From assembly GCF_014647915.1 (NCBI RefSeq), contig NZ_BMQC01000015.1:24503-88502 (forward strand): DNA of 64,000 nucleotides, written 5' to 3'. The position numbers and the translations under genes were made by a program. Every line of letters begins with the position of its first letter. Position 1 is the stretch's first letter. Under the pieces are notes generated by a model, which was not told the DNA's origin, did not search any database, and saw only the letters and a program-made list of their open reading frames with translations. This document shows positions 1 through 9,032 of this stretch, piece by piece. This DNA comes from Pilimelia terevasa (lineage in GTDB: Bacteria; Actinomycetota; Actinomycetes; Mycobacteriales; Micromonosporaceae).

Positions 1-2
1 CG

Positions 3-698
3 GCCGCGACCAAGGTCGGGATGATCGACCAGACCGTCGCCTGGCTGCACGAGGTGGACCGCCGCTTCAGCACCTACAAGCCGCACAGCGAGATCCGCCG
101 GCTGGGCCGCGGCGACCTGACCGTCGCCGAGTGCAGCAGCGACGTCCGCGAGGTCCTGGCGACGTGCGCCGAGCTGTGGCGGGAGACCGACGGCTTCTTC
201 GACGCGTACGCCACCGGCCAGCTCGACCCGTCCGGGTTCGTCAAGGGCTGGTCGGTGGAGGTGGCCTCGCGGTGGCTGGCGGCCAACGGGTCCAGCCACC
301 ACTGCCTCAACGCCGGCGGCGACATCCGCGCCCGCGGCTGCCCCAGCCCGGGCCGGCAGTGGCGGATCGGCGTCCGGCACCCGTGGCAGCCGGACAAGCT
401 GTCCTGGGTGGTGACCGGCAACGACGTCGCCGTGGCCACCTCGGGCATCTACGAGCGCGGCGAGCACGTCATCGACCCGGTCCGCGGCCGGCCGGCCACC
501 CAGCTCCAGTCCGTCACCGTCGTGGGCCCCGACCTCGGCCGCGCCGACGCCTACGCCACGACCGCCATGGCGATGGGCCGCACCGGCCTGGCCTGGCTCG
601 CCCGCCTCGACCAGGCCGGGTACGCCAGCGCCGCCGTCACCGCCGACGGCCGCGCCTACACCTCCCGCAGCCTGCCCGCCACCGCGCTGGCCGCCTGA
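3..698 (+). CDS. FAD:protein FMN transferase (ApbE family), 5' end outside window
   Basis: The reading frame is open to the left edge, so the true start lies upstream. What remains is about 230 residues of a family that is usually 250-300. ApbE proteins attach FMN from FAD to a threonine of exported flavoproteins. The N-terminal part shows the family feature 'HEVDRRFSTYKPHSEIRRL', followed by 'GDLDPSGFVKGW'-like and 'NAGGDIRARG' segments (residues about 78-105, counted from the first Met at 21), and a C-terminal 'DAYATTAMAMG' segment with the Mg-binding Asp and Thr. Upstream partners, typically an FMN-binding or ferric-reductase-like membrane protein, would be outside the window. The two-component pair starts 49 nt downstream and could be co-transcribed. 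Confidence 0.85.
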   Translation, partial: AATKVGMIDQTVAWLHEVDRRFSTYKPHSEIRRLGRGDLTVAECSSDVREVLATCAELWRETDGFFDAYATGQLDPSGFVKGWSVEVASRWLAANGSSHHCLNAGGDIRARGCPSPGRQWRIGVRHPWQPDKLSWVVTGNDVAVATSGIYERGEHVIDPVRGRPATQLQSVTVVGPDLGRADAYATTAMAMGRTGLAWLARLDQAGYASAAVTADGRAYTSRSLPATALAA

Positions 699-747
699 GC
701 CGCCCCGCCTCACCGCCGGCTCACCCGGGGCGGGGGAGGATGGGCGC

Positions 748-1425
748 GTGCGGGTACTGGTGGTCGAGGACGAGCGGAATCTGGCCGACGCGATCGCGCG
801 CGGCCTGCGGCGGCACGGCATGGCCGTGGACGTGGCGTACGACGGCGACGCCGGACACGAGATGGCCTTCGTGACCCGGTACGACGTGCTGGTGCTGGAC
901 CGGGACCTGCCCGGCCGGCACGGCGACGAGATCTGCGCCGACCTGATCTCCTCCGACGCGCTCACCCGGGTGCTCATGCTCACCGCCAGCGGCACCGTCG
1001 CCGACCGCGTCGAGGGCCTGCAATTGGGCGCCGACGACTACCTGGGCAAGCCGTTCGCGTTCGACGAACTGGTCGCGCGCGTCCAGGCGCTCGGCCGCCG
1101 GGCCACCCCGGCCGCGCCGCCGGTGCTCACCGCCGCGGACCTGGAGGTCGACCCCGCCCGCCGCACGGTCACCCGCGCGGGCGCCGCCGTCGAGCTGACC
1201 AACAAGGAGTTCGGGGTCCTGGAGCAGCTCCTGCGGGCCCGCGGCGCCGTGGTCTCCAGCGAGGAGCTGCTCGACCGGGTCTGGGACGCCAACACCGACC
1301 CGTTCACCACCATCGTCCGGGTCACCATGCGCACGCTGCGCCGCAAGCTCGGCGACCCGCCGCTGATCGACACCGTCGTCGGCGCCGGCTACCGCCTCGT
1401 CGCCGAGGCGGAGGCCGCCCCGTGA
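748..1425 (+). CDS. OmpR/PhoB-family response regulator
   Basis: A 225-aa two-domain response regulator. The receiver domain (residues about 1-115) has the acidic pair near E7-D8, the phospho-acceptor D51 in 'VLVLDRDLPG', and the switch lysine K101 in 'YLGKPF'. A winged-helix DNA-binding domain follows (about 125-220, 'TNKEFGVLEQLL', 'TIVRVTMRTLRRKL'). The start is GTG 748 because a strong GGGGGAGGA sits 7 nt upstream. The stop overlaps the next gene's GTG by 4 nt, so the kinase is translationally coupled and is its cognate partner. Target genes are not evident. The adjacent ApbE gene suggests a redox or membrane flavoprotein regulon, which is inference. Confidence 0.95.
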   Translation: MRVLVVEDERNLADAIARGLRRHGMAVDVAYDGDAGHEMAFVTRYDVLVLDRDLPGRHGDEICADLISSDALTRVLMLTASGTVADRVEGLQLGADDYLGKPFAFDELVARVQALGRRATPAAPPVLTAADLEVDPARRTVTRAGAAVELTNKEFGVLEQLLRARGAVVSSEELLDRVWDANTDPFTTIVRVTMRTLRRKLGDPPLIDTVVGAGYRLVAEAEAAP

Positions 1426-2465
1426 CCCGGTACCCGTTCGGCCGCCCGCCGGGCCTGCGGCTGCGGCTCAGCCTGCTCATCGGCTTCCTGCTGTTCGACG
1501 GCGGCGTCATCCTGCTCGTCCTGGCCTGGACCTTCGCCGACCTGGGGACCCTGACGCTGCTGGAGGGCATCGGGGCCATCGTCGTCATCACCCTGGCCGG
1601 GATGCTCGCCGGGTACCTGCTCACCGGCCGCGCGCTGCGGCCCATCCACCAGGTCACCGCTACGGCGCGGCGGCTCTCCGAGCAGACCCTCGACCAGCGG
1701 ATTGGCCCCCAGGGCTCCGACGACGAGGTCGCCGAACTGGCCGGGACCTTCGACGCCATGCTGGACCGCCTCGCCCAGTCGTTCGACTCCCAGCGCCGGT
1801 TCGTCGCCAACGCCTCCCACGAGCTGCGCACGCCGCTGGCGGTCATGCGCACCGAGATCGACGTCACCCTCGCCGACCCGGACGCCGACGCCGCCGAGCT
1901 GCGCCGGATGGCCGGCGTGGTCCGCCAGGCCTCGGAGCGGGCCAACGGCCTCATCGAGGCGCTGCTGGTCCTGGCCCGCAGCGAGGGCCAGCGCGGCCGG
2001 CTCGCCCGCACGGCGTCGGTGGACCTGGCCGACGACGTGGCGGCGGCGCTCGCCGCGATGCGGTACGAGATGGACCGGGTGCAGATCGAGGTCGACTCGG
2101 ACCTGCGGCCGGCGCCGGTCCAGGGTGACCCGGACCTGCTCAGCCGCCTCGCGGGCAACCTGGTGGAGAACGCGGTCCGGTACAACCACCTGCACGGCCG
2201 GCTCTGGGCCCGGACCGGGGTCGACGGCGGCCAGGTGTTCCTGGAGGTGGGCAACTCCGGCTTCGAGGTCGCCCAGCGCGACGTGCCGGGGCTGTTCGAG
2301 CCGTTCCGCCGCGGCGGGCGCGAGCGCACCGGGGCGCGCGGTTCGGGGCTGGGGCTCTCGATCGTGCGGGCGGTCTGCGACGCGCACGGGGGGACGGTCG
2401 CGGTGACCGCGCACCCCGCCCCGGACGGCGGGCTGACCGTCGCGGTCCGCCTCCCCGCCGGCTGA
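1422..2465 (+). CDS. sensor histidine kinase
   Basis: A 347-aa membrane kinase. It has two N-terminal transmembrane segments (about 17-38 and 47-66) with almost no extracytoplasmic loop, a HAMP domain (about 67-120), a HisKA dimerisation domain with phospho-acceptor H133 in 'NASHELRTPLA', and a HATPase_c domain with N box 'NLVENAVRYN' and G boxes ending in 'GSGLGLSIV'. The tiny extracellular loop suggests sensing within the membrane or of the envelope rather than a bulky periplasmic ligand domain. It overlaps the response regulator stop (GTGA). Confidence 0.95.
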   Translation: MTRYPFGRPPGLRLRLSLLIGFLLFDGGVILLVLAWTFADLGTLTLLEGIGAIVVITLAGMLAGYLLTGRALRPIHQVTATARRLSEQTLDQRIGPQGSDDEVAELAGTFDAMLDRLAQSFDSQRRFVANASHELRTPLAVMRTEIDVTLADPDADAAELRRMAGVVRQASERANGLIEALLVLARSEGQRGRLARTASVDLADDVAAALAAMRYEMDRVQIEVDSDLRPAPVQGDPDLLSRLAGNLVENAVRYNHLHGRLWARTGVDGGQVFLEVGNSGFEVAQRDVPGLFEPFRRGGRERTGARGSGLGLSIVRAVCDAHGGTVAVTAHPAPDGGLTVAVRLPAG

Positions 2466-2629
2466 CCGCGAGCCCGACGCCGGTTGGCGCGGTGGGCGGC
2501 CGACCCCGCGGGTGCGGCGCCGATGCCGGCCGGCACGCCGCGCGACGACTGTCAGGGAACGGGAGGAGAATGCCCGACACCGCGGCGACACCGGCACCCG
2601 CGTCACCGCGCACCGAGGAGGAGAGAGAC

Positions 2630-2809
2630 ATGGCAGGTTTCTTCGACAAGATCAAGAAGCTCGCGGCCAAGCACGACGACAAGGTCGACAAGGTCATCCG
2701 CAAGGCGGCGGACGAGGCCGACCGCCGCACGGGCGGCAAGTACCGCGGCAAGATCGACAAGGCGGCCGAGGCCGCACAGAAGCACACCCGGCCCGAGGGC
2801 ACCCACTGA
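2630..2809 (+). CDS. small Rv0909/MT0933-like antitoxin family protein
   Basis: A 59-aa, highly charged, lysine-rich protein beginning MAGFFDKIKKLAAKHDDKVD, with 'RTGGKYRGKIDKAAEAAQK' later. This pattern is typical of the actinobacterial MT0933/Rv0909-like antitoxin family. The start is ATG 2630, with GAGGAGAGAG 6 nt upstream. No toxin partner is visible on either side, so it may be an orphan with another role, such as a stress-induced protein. A GC-rich hairpin follows 50 nt downstream and separates it from the convergent RTX gene. Confidence 0.75.
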   Translation: MAGFFDKIKKLAAKHDDKVDKVIRKAADEADRRTGGKYRGKIDKAAEAAQKHTRPEGTH

Positions 2810-2859
2810 CGCCGGTGGCGGCGGGGCCCGCGACCTGCGCGGACCCCGCCGCCACCGAA

Positions 2860-2880
2860 CCCGCCGGCCCGGCCGGCGGG
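2860..2880. terminator. bidirectional GC hairpin between convergent genes
   Basis: CCCGCCGG is followed within a few bases by its perfect complement CCGGCGGG (potential 10-bp arms, 8 bp once a loop is allowed). It lies between the stop at 2809 and the opposing stop at 2885. There is no T-run, as is usual for actinobacterial terminators. Confidence 0.6.
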
Positions 2881-2884
2881 GCCG

Positions 2885-3586
2885 TCAGCCCACCAGTTCG
2901 CTGGTGTCGCCGTCGGTGGGCGTGTAGTCGACCAGCGCGTCGCCGGTGCCGTGCACGAAGCGGTCGGCCTGCGCCCCGCCGGTGAGCTGGTCCGCGCCGC
3001 CGCCGCCGTCGACGGTGTCGGCGCCGTCGCCCCCGTACAGGAAGTCGGCGCCGTCGCCGCCGTCGACCACGTCGTCGCCCGCGTTGCCGCAGATGACGTC
3101 GGTGCCGCCCATCCCGCGCAGCGTGCTCGCGGCGCCGGTGCCGACGATGAAGTCGCTGACGCCGGTACCGGTCATGGCGACGTACCCGATGCGGTAGGTG
3201 AGCAGGTAGTCGGTCACCCCGCCCTGGCCGTCGGAGACGGTGATGACCAGGTCGGCGACGCCCTGCGGGTTGGCCGGGTGGTTGAAGGTGATCCGGTGCT
3301 CGATGCCCGCGGTCCACCAGGGGGTGTCCTCGAACAGGGCCGGGTTGCCGTTGTAGGAGATCGTGTAGTGGAGCTGCTCGCGCGGCGTGTGGTCGTCCCA
3401 CAGGCGCAGCCGGACGACGGTCCGGCGGTTGCCGCACAGGCCGCCGGCGATGTGCACGGTCGGCTTGTGGTTGACGACGGCCGGCGTCGCGGACGCGGCG
3501 GCCGGCGCCAGGGCCGGCACGAGGCCGGCGCTCAGGGCGGCGGTGCCGGCCGCGGCGGCCAGGCGGGTACGGGTGGACGGGCGCAC
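2885..3586 (-). CDS. secreted RTX/hemolysin-type calcium-binding repeat protein
   Basis: A 233-aa protein. The GTG at 3586 has GGGAGG 6 nt upstream and opens a clear signal peptide (RTR, hydrophobic core, 'PAAASA'); the longer upstream reading frame has no such support. The middle part (about 45-140) looks like an Ig/cadherin-like beta domain ('VVRLRLWDDHTPREQLHYTI', 'LVITVSDGQGG'). Residues about 150-215 hold tandem RTX nonapeptides (GGTDVICGN, GDGADFLYG, GDGADTVDG, GGGADQLTG) that bind Ca2+ in a parallel beta roll after export. There is no recognised catalytic domain and no T1SS neighbour, so export is probably through Sec. Confidence 0.8.
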   Translation of the reverse strand: MRPSTRTRLAAAAGTAALSAGLVPALAPAAASATPAVVNHKPTVHIAGGLCGNRRTVVRLRLWDDHTPREQLHYTISYNGNPALFEDTPWWTAGIEHRITFNHPANPQGVADLVITVSDGQGGVTDYLLTYRIGYVAMTGTGVSDFIVGTGAASTLRGMGGTDVICGNAGDDVVDGGDGADFLYGGDGADTVDGGGGADQLTGGAQADRFVHGTGDALVDYTPTDGDTSELVG

Positions 3587-3716
3587 AGGGCCTCCCGGTG
3601 GGTGGGGGGCATCGGGGGGATGCCGGAACGCCCCGACGCTAGCGGTGCCCCGACCGATTTGCCCCGATTGCCGCCCGCCCGAAAAGGTGCAAACCAAACC
3701 CCGTCCGCCCGTCACC

Positions 3717-4820
3717 TCACGGGTGCTGCGGCGCGTCCACCAACTCGCCGATCGGCAGCCGCGCCGGCCGCGGGACGCTGGCCACCGCCCGCCACCAGTG
3801 GTCGACCGCGGGCGGCGCCGCGACGTCGATCGGCTGGCCGGGCCGCGGTACCGCGACGGGGACCCCGACCTTCGCCGCGCTGCTCAGCAGCCGCTCCACC
3901 GGCTCGCTCCAGGCGTGGAAGGCGAGGCTGAACGTACCCCAGTGCACGGGGACCAGCAGCCGCCCGCCGACGTCGCGGTGCGCGGTCAGGCCGTCCTCCG
4001 GCGTCATGTGGATGTCCGGCCACGACACCCCGTACGCGCCGACCTGCACGAGGGTGGCGTCGAACGGCCCGTGCGCCGCGCCGATCTCCGCGAAGCCGGG
4101 GAAGTAGCCGGTGTCGCCGGTGTAGAAGACGCGGCGGCGCTGTCCGGCGACCACCCAGCTCGACCAGAGCGTCGGGTTGCGGGCCAGGCCCCGGCCGGAG
4201 AAGTGCTGGGCGACCGTGGAGGTCAGGCGCAGCGCGCCGAGTTCGGCGTGGCCGTCCCAGTCCAGTTCGATCACCCGCTCCTCGGGGACGCCCCAGCGGC
4301 GCAGGTGGCCGCCGACGCCCAGCGGCACCACGAACGGCGCCCGCTGCCGCCGGGTCAGCGCGGTCACCGTCGCCAGGTCGAGGTGGTCGTAGTGGTCGTG
4401 CGAGATGACGATCGCGGTCAGCGCCGGCAGGTCGGCCAGCGCCATCGGCACGGCGTGCATCCGGCGGGGACCCACCCCGGGGACCGGGGAGCACCGGGCG
4501 CTCCACACCGGGTCGAACAGGACGGCGTGCCCCTCGATCTCGACCAGCGTCGTCGCGTGCCCCAGCCAGGTCAGCCGCAGGTCGTCACTGGTTTCCCCGG
4601 CGCGCCCGCGGACCAGCGGCACCGCGCCCGCCGGCTGCTGCGGGCCGCGCTCGCGCCACTGGCGCACGATGCCGCGGCCGCCGGGCCGGTGCGCCCCGGG
4701 GGCCCGGCCGTCGTAGGAGCGGTTCTGGAACGCGCCGTCGCGGTAGTTGGGGGACCGGCCGAGCCGGACGGCGTCGGCGGCCGTCGGTACGGCGCCCATC
4801 GCGCGGGGACGGTGCCACAT
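3717..4820 (-). CDS. MBL-fold metallohydrolase (UlaG / NAPE-PLD-like)
   Basis: A 367-aa metallo-beta-lactamase-fold enzyme. The dinuclear metal site is complete: 'SHDHYDH' (HxHxDH), 'VAQHFSG', 'FYTGDTGY' and 'VPVHWGTF'. The N-terminal stretch with 'NYRDGAFQNRS' is typical of the NAPE-hydrolysing phospholipase D-like group. The start ATG 4820 lies 5 nt after the TetR gene's stop, so the two form an operon. The regulator probably controls this gene together with itself. The substrate is unknown. Confidence 0.85.
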   Translation of the reverse strand: MWHRPRAMGAVPTAADAVRLGRSPNYRDGAFQNRSYDGRAPGAHRPGGRGIVRQWRERGPQQPAGAVPLVRGRAGETSDDLRLTWLGHATTLVEIEGHAVLFDPVWSARCSPVPGVGPRRMHAVPMALADLPALTAIVISHDHYDHLDLATVTALTRRQRAPFVVPLGVGGHLRRWGVPEERVIELDWDGHAELGALRLTSTVAQHFSGRGLARNPTLWSSWVVAGQRRRVFYTGDTGYFPGFAEIGAAHGPFDATLVQVGAYGVSWPDIHMTPEDGLTAHRDVGGRLLVPVHWGTFSLAFHAWSEPVERLLSSAAKVGVPVAVPRPGQPIDVAAPPAVDHWWRAVASVPRPARLPIGELVDAPQHP

Positions 4821-4825
4821 GTGCC

Positions 4826-5542
4826 TCACCTGCTCCTTCGGTCGGGGGATCGGGGGTCGGGCCAGTCGGGGGAGTCGGCCCTGTCGGCGGGGCGCGGCAG
4901 GTCGGGCGGTCCGGCCGGCGGCGGCTCGGGCAGTCCGGCCCGGAGCTGGGCGAGCGCGTCGACCAGGACGTCCGCGGCGCTGCCGGCGCCGCTGGTGCCG
5001 TCGGCCCAGAGCTGCATGGCCGCGAGGGCGGCGCTGGACACCGCGGCCACCACCAGCCGCGGGTACAGGTCGCGGTCGGGGTCCAGCCCGGTGCGGGCGG
5101 CCACCGCCTCGACCAGGACGCGGTCGGTGGCGTCGCTGACCTGGTAGTGGTGGGCGCGCAGCGCCGGGGTGGACAGGACGAGGCGCTGGGCGGCCACGGT
5201 CTCCGCCACGTCGGCGTACCCGCTGGCGAAGCGGCGCAGGGTCACCGCCGTGACGGCGTCCCACAGCGGTTCGTCGGCCGGGCGGGCGCGCAGGTCGTCG
5301 GCGAGCGCCCGGGTCCGGGCCTCGACCGCCGCGGCGACCGCCTCTTCCTTACTGCCGAAGTAGTTGTGGAACGTCCGGGGGGAGACGCCGACCGCCGCGG
5401 CGACGGCCTCGGCCGTCACCTCCGCGAGCCCCTGCGCGATGGCCAGCCGCAGCGCGGCCTGGCTGAGGGCCCGCCGGGTGGCCGCCTTCTTACGTTCGCG
5501 CAGGCCGGCGCCCTGCGCCAACACCGCCGTACCGTGATCCAC
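4826..5542 (-). CDS. TetR-family transcriptional regulator
   Basis: A 238-aa protein. The N-terminal HTH (about 18-62, 'TAEAVAAAVGVSPRTFHNYFGSK') is classic TetR. The alpha-helical C-terminal ligand/dimer domain is about 150 residues. The tail is proline- and aspartate-rich and low in complexity. GTG 5542 has no Shine-Dalgarno sequence, but TACCCT lies 6 nt upstream, which is the layout of a leaderless transcript. The downstream MBL hydrolase is the likely regulated target. Confidence 0.9.
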   Translation of the reverse strand: MDHGTAVLAQGAGLRERKKAATRRALSQAALRLAIAQGLAEVTAEAVAAAVGVSPRTFHNYFGSKEEAVAAAVEARTRALADDLRARPADEPLWDAVTAVTLRRFASGYADVAETVAAQRLVLSTPALRAHHYQVSDATDRVLVEAVAARTGLDPDRDLYPRLVVAAVSSAALAAMQLWADGTSGAGSAADVLVDALAQLRAGLPEPPPAGPPDLPRPADRADSPDWPDPRSPDRRSR

Positions 5543-5612
5543 TACCTCAGGGTAGCGATGTTGCGCGCGTACGCAATATTTCCGCGCGTGGCACTTTTCC
5601 GCGCGCCGCCGC

Positions 5613-6875
5613 TCAGTCGGCGGCGGCCAGCGCCACCGCCAGGTCGGCGGCGACCAGCTTCACCTGCCACTCCCGGGCGCTGTACCCGCGCAGGTGGGCG
5701 GCCACCGCGTCCCGGGTGACCTCCTCGGGCGGGGTCCAGGCGAGCCGGCGGATGCTGTCCGGGCTGATCAGGTTCTCCGGCGGCAGGCGCAGCGCCGTGG
5801 CGGTCGCGGTGACGCTCTGCCGGCAGCGGGCCAGCCGGGCGGCCGCGGCCGGGTCGCGCTCGGCCCACCGGTGCGGCGGCGGCGGGCCGTCGGCCGGCGG
5901 CGGCGTCGGCAGCTCCCCGTCCGGCAGCGCCCGGGCCTCCGCCAGCGCGTCGAGCCAGACCTTGGCCAGCCGGCGGGTCGCCCGGCCGTTGAAGCCCGTG
6001 ATGGCCAGCAGCGCGCGCTCGTCCCTGGGGTCGGCCTCGGCGGCAGCGACCAGCGCCGCGTCGGGCAGGACCCGGCCCGGCGCGGTGTCCCGGCGGCGGG
6101 CGAGCTGGTCGCGGGCCGTCCACAGCGCGCGGACCCGGGCCTGCGCCCGCGGCCCCCGCAGCCGGTGCACGCCGGAGGTGCGCCGCCAGGGGTCCGCCCG
6201 CGTCCTGGGCTGCTGGCCGCCCCAGCGCACCAGCGCCGCGAACTCCTCGGCCGCCCACTCGTCCTTGCCCTGGGCGCGCAGGTCCGCGGCGAGCGCGTCG
6301 CGCAGGTCCAGCAGCAGCTCGACGTCGAGCGCGGCGTACGTCAGCCACGACTCCGGCAGCGGGCGGGTGGACCAGTCCGCCGCCGAGTGGTGCTTCTCCA
6401 GCGAGTACCCGAGCAGGTTCTCGGTCAGGCTGGCCAGGCCGACCCGCTCCAGGCCGGCGATCCGGGCCGCCAGCTCGGTGTCGAACAGCCGCCGGGGACG
6501 CAGGCCCAGGTCGGCCAGGCAGGGCAGGTCCTGGCTGGCCGCGTGCAGGACCCACTCGGCGTCGGCGATGGCGGCGTCGAGTGCCGCCAGGTCGGGCACG
6601 CCGACCGGGTCGATCAGGGCGGTGCCGGCGCCCTGGCGCCGCAGTTGCACGAGGTAGGCGCGCTGGCTGTACCGGTAGCCGGAGGCCCGCTCGGCGTCCA
6701 GGGCCACCGGGCCGGCGCCGGTACCGAAGCGCGCCACCAGGTCGGCCAGCGCGCGCGGCCCGTCGACCGGCGGCGGGGTGCCGTCGCGGGGGGCGGTGAG
6801 CGGCCGCGACTCCCGGGCCGCCGACTCCTCGGCCGCTGCCGGGGCCTGGGCGTCGGTGGGTGGCTCGTCGGTCAT
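5613..6875 (-). CDS. rnd: ribonuclease D-like 3'-5' exonuclease with HRDC domain
   Basis: A 420-aa protein. The DEDD exonuclease core has Exo I 'VALDAERA', Exo II 'VLHAASQDLPCL' and Exo III 'TYAALDVELL' (DEDDy type). An HRDC domain follows ('RVRALWTARDQLARRRD', then 'VLPDAALVAAA'). It trims the 3' ends of structured RNAs such as tRNA precursors. Actinobacterial homologues share the long, proline-rich N-terminus seen here. The start ATG 6875 has TACGGT 6 nt upstream and no SD. The gene lies next to DUF3000 and hemE, a neighbourhood I recall from other actinobacteria. Confidence 0.9.
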   Translation of the reverse strand: MTDEPPTDAQAPAAAEESAARESRPLTAPRDGTPPPVDGPRALADLVARFGTGAGPVALDAERASGYRYSQRAYLVQLRRQGAGTALIDPVGVPDLAALDAAIADAEWVLHAASQDLPCLADLGLRPRRLFDTELAARIAGLERVGLASLTENLLGYSLEKHHSAADWSTRPLPESWLTYAALDVELLLDLRDALAADLRAQGKDEWAAEEFAALVRWGGQQPRTRADPWRRTSGVHRLRGPRAQARVRALWTARDQLARRRDTAPGRVLPDAALVAAAEADPRDERALLAITGFNGRATRRLAKVWLDALAEARALPDGELPTPPPADGPPPPHRWAERDPAAAARLARCRQSVTATATALRLPPENLISPDSIRRLAWTPPEEVTRDAVAAHLRGYSAREWQVKLVAADLAVALAAAD

Positions 6876-6950
6876 CCGTTAACCGTACGTGTCGACCGAT
6901 GTAGCCCTGCGGAGGGTGGGTCGGCGCGTCCTGCGCGCCGTTCGCGGGGC

Positions 6951-7523
6951 CTATCCGGTAGGGGCGCCGCGGCGCTCGCGCAGCGCGGTGACCCCCGGCG
7001 GCGGCAGGCCGGCCGTCGAGGCGAGCAGGGCGCACCACGCCGCCATGTGCGCCGCCAGGTCGTCGTCGGCCGGGCTCCACGACGCCCGCAGCTCGATGTC
7101 GCCGGTGGCCGGGGGGCCGGCCAGCTCCCCGAACCGGGTGGAGATCGTCTGCGTGACCGTGCCGCCCGCCGCCCGGTACGCCGCCCGGTGGTGGGCCAGC
7201 GCGTCGACCAGCCAGCTCCAGCCGACCGCCGGCAGCATGGGGTCGGTGGCCAGCTCCGGCTCCAGGTCGGCGCTCAGGTAGGTCACCAGGCGCAGCGAGC
7301 CCTCCCACGCCTCGTGCCCGGCCGGGTCGTACAGCAGGATCAGCCGCCCGGTGGCGACCTCGTCGCCGTCGCGGTGGACCTCCGCCCCCAGCGCGAACGC
7401 GTACGGGGCCAGCCGCTGCGGCGCCGGCACCTCGGTCAACGTGATCTCCGGGCGCGGCGCGTGCGCGCGCAGCCCGGCGACGGCCGCGGAGAAGACCTCG
7501 GGGGTGTCGTCGGGCGCCTGCAT
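6951..7523 (-). CDS. DUF3000 domain protein
   Basis: A 190-aa protein of unknown function that fills the whole DUF3000 family length. Recognisable segments are 'PQRLAPYAFALGAEV', 'GRLILLYDPAGHEAWEG', 'TDPMLPAVGWSWL' and 'FGELAGPPATGDIELRASW'. It is transcribed divergently from hemE, an arrangement I recall from other actinobacteria, so a role linked to heme metabolism is possible but unproven. ATG 7523 has TAGGCT 8 nt upstream. Confidence 0.85.
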   Translation of the reverse strand: MQAPDDTPEVFSAAVAGLRAHAPRPEITLTEVPAPQRLAPYAFALGAEVHRDGDEVATGRLILLYDPAGHEAWEGSLRLVTYLSADLEPELATDPMLPAVGWSWLVDALAHHRAAYRAAGGTVTQTISTRFGELAGPPATGDIELRASWSPADDDLAAHMAAWCALLASTAGLPPPGVTALRERRGAPTG

Positions 7524-7604
7524 GAGCGCCAAGCCTAGGGCGCCCGGGCGCGCGGGCGGCCCCGGCACGCCGAGGCGCGGGCGGGTCGTGCGAGCATGGC
7601 GGCG

Positions 7605-8645
7605 ATGAGTAGCGAACCGCGCGCCGCCGCGCCCTTCCTCGTCGCCTGCCGGCGCGGCACGCCCGCGCACACGCCGGTGTGGTTCATGCGCCAGGCGGGG
7701 CGTTCGCTGCCGGAGTACCGGGCGCTGCGCGCGGACGTCGGCATGCTGGAGTCCTGCCGCCGGCCCGACCTGGTCACCGAGATCACCCTCCAGCCGGTCC
7801 GCCGGCACGGGGTGGACGCGGCGATCCTGTTCAGCGACATCGTGGTGCCGGTGGCGGCGGCGGGCGTGGACCTGGACATCGTCCCCGGCACGGGGCCGGT
7901 GGTCGCGGCGCCGGTCCGCGCGGCGGCCGACCTGGACCGGCTGCGCCCGCTGGCGGCCGGCGACGTGGACTTCGTCGCCGAGGCGGTCCGGCTGCTGGTC
8001 GCCGAGCTGGGCGACACCCCGCTGATCGGGTTCGCGGGGGCGCCGTTCACGCTGGCCAGCTACCTGGTGGAGGGCGGCCCGTCCCGGCACCACGCCCGGA
8101 CCAAGGCGCTGATGTACGGCGACCCGGCGCTCTGGCACGCCCTGTGCGGGCGGCTGGCGCAGATCACCGGGGAGTTCCTGCGGGTCCAGGTCGAGGCGGG
8201 GGTGGCCGCGGTCCAGCTCTTCGACTCGTGGACCGGGGCGCTGTCGGAGGCCGACTACCGCCGGTTCGTGCTGCCGCACTCGCGCGAGGTCCTGGCGGGG
8301 CTCGCCGCCGCGGGGGTGCCGCGGATCCACTTCGGGGTCGGTACCGCGCACCTGCTGCCGGCGATGGCCGAGGCCGGGGCGGACGTCGTCGGCGTGGACT
8401 GGCGCACGCCGCTGGACGCCGCCGCCGCCGCGCTGCCCGCGGACGTCGCCGTGCAGGGCAATCTGGACCCGTGCCTGCTGTTCGCGCCGTGGCCGGTGAT
8501 CGAGGCGGAGGTGCGCCGGATCCTCGCCGAGGGCGCCCGGGCGGCCGGGCACGTGTTCAACCTGGGCCACGGCGTGCTGCCCGAGACCGACCCGGACGTG
8601 CTCACCCGGGTCGTGGCCCTCGTGCACGCGCTGAGCGGACGCTGA
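7605..8645 (+). CDS. hemE: uroporphyrinogen decarboxylase
   Basis: A 346-aa enzyme that converts uroporphyrinogen III to coproporphyrinogen III in the cytoplasm. The family signature is present near the N-terminus ('[16 protein letters not shown]'), as are '[11 protein letters not shown]' with the catalytic Asp, '[19 protein letters not shown]' and the C-terminal '[12 protein letters not shown]'. Two in-frame starts exist (ATG 7596 and 7605). I prefer 7605 because a GAGCAT -10-like hexamer sits 7 nt upstream; neither has an SD. hemY and hemQ, the next pathway genes, lie 8 kb away beyond the tad locus. Confidence 0.95.
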   Translation: MSSEPRAAAPFLVACRRGTPAHTPVWFMRQAGRSLPEYRALRADVGMLESCRRPDLVTEITLQPVRRHGVDAAILFSDIVVPVAAAGVDLDIVPGTGPVVAAPVRAAADLDRLRPLAAGDVDFVAEAVRLLVAELGDTPLIGFAGAPFTLASYLVEGGPSRHHARTKALMYGDPALWHALCGRLAQITGEFLRVQVEAGVAAVQLFDSWTGALSEADYRRFVLPHSREVLAGLAAAGVPRIHFGVGTAHLLPAMAEAGADVVGVDWRTPLDAAAAALPADVAVQGNLDPCLLFAPWPVIEAEVRRILAEGARAAGHVFNLGHGVLPETDPDVLTRVVALVHALSGR

Positions 8646-8743
8646 CCGCCACGCCCCTGGCCGGTTTCGTCCCGTCGGCAGTCGGCCGTCCGGCCTGAGC
8701 GCACCCGAAGACTAATAACTCTCAGGGTTCGCCCGATCACACT

Positions 8744-8780
8744 CTGCGTCCGGCCCTACGGAAGGGGCCGTTTAACGCAG
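8744..8780 (+). promoter_or_regulatory. stem-loop in the flp 5' leader
   Basis: CTGCGT (8744-8749) pairs with ACGCAG (8775-8780), and inside it CGGCCC (8751-8756) pairs with GGGCCG (8765-8770). The structure ends at the AAGGAGAT ribosome-binding site of flp. It may stabilise the abundant pilin mRNA or gate its translation. The pairing is seen; the function is inferred. Confidence 0.5.
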
Positions 8781-8791
8781 AAGGAGATCCT

Positions 8792-8980
8792 ATGCTGGCC
8801 TACCTCTCGGTGCTCCTCGACCGCGCCCGCGGCGACCGCGGCGCCACCGCCGTCGAGTACGGCCTGATGGTCGCCCTGATCGCCGCCGTCATCATCATCT
8901 CGGTCATCGCCCTCGGCGACAACCTGGACGCCCTGTTCGGCGGCGTGGCCGACGACGTCGCGGACAACACGCCGGCCTGA
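8792..8980 (+). CDS. flp: Flp-type pilin (type IVb prepilin)
   Basis: A 62-aa pilin subunit of the Tad pilus. A short, basic leader ends at 'DRG', followed by 'ATAVEYGLMVALIAAVIIIS', the Flp motif, whose Glu+5-type residue and hydrophobic helix are conserved. The prepilin peptidase would cut after the Gly. The strong SD AAGGAGAT lies 5 nt from ATG. It is the first gene of the tad cluster and is set off from the assembly genes by a 19-bp hairpin. No TadV-type prepilin peptidase is in the window. Confidence 0.92.
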   Translation: MLAYLSVLLDRARGDRGATAVEYGLMVALIAAVIIISVIALGDNLDALFGGVADDVADNTPA

Positions 8981-9032
8981 CCGGCCCGCCGCCCGCCGCG
9001 CCCCGGCCGCCGCCGGCGGTCCGGCCGACAGC

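Noticed and set aside
7596..7604. Upstream ATG as hemE start
   Set aside because: Possible, but it would place the start codon inside the candidate -10 hexamer; 7605 fits the spacing seen in neighbouring genes. Not excluded.
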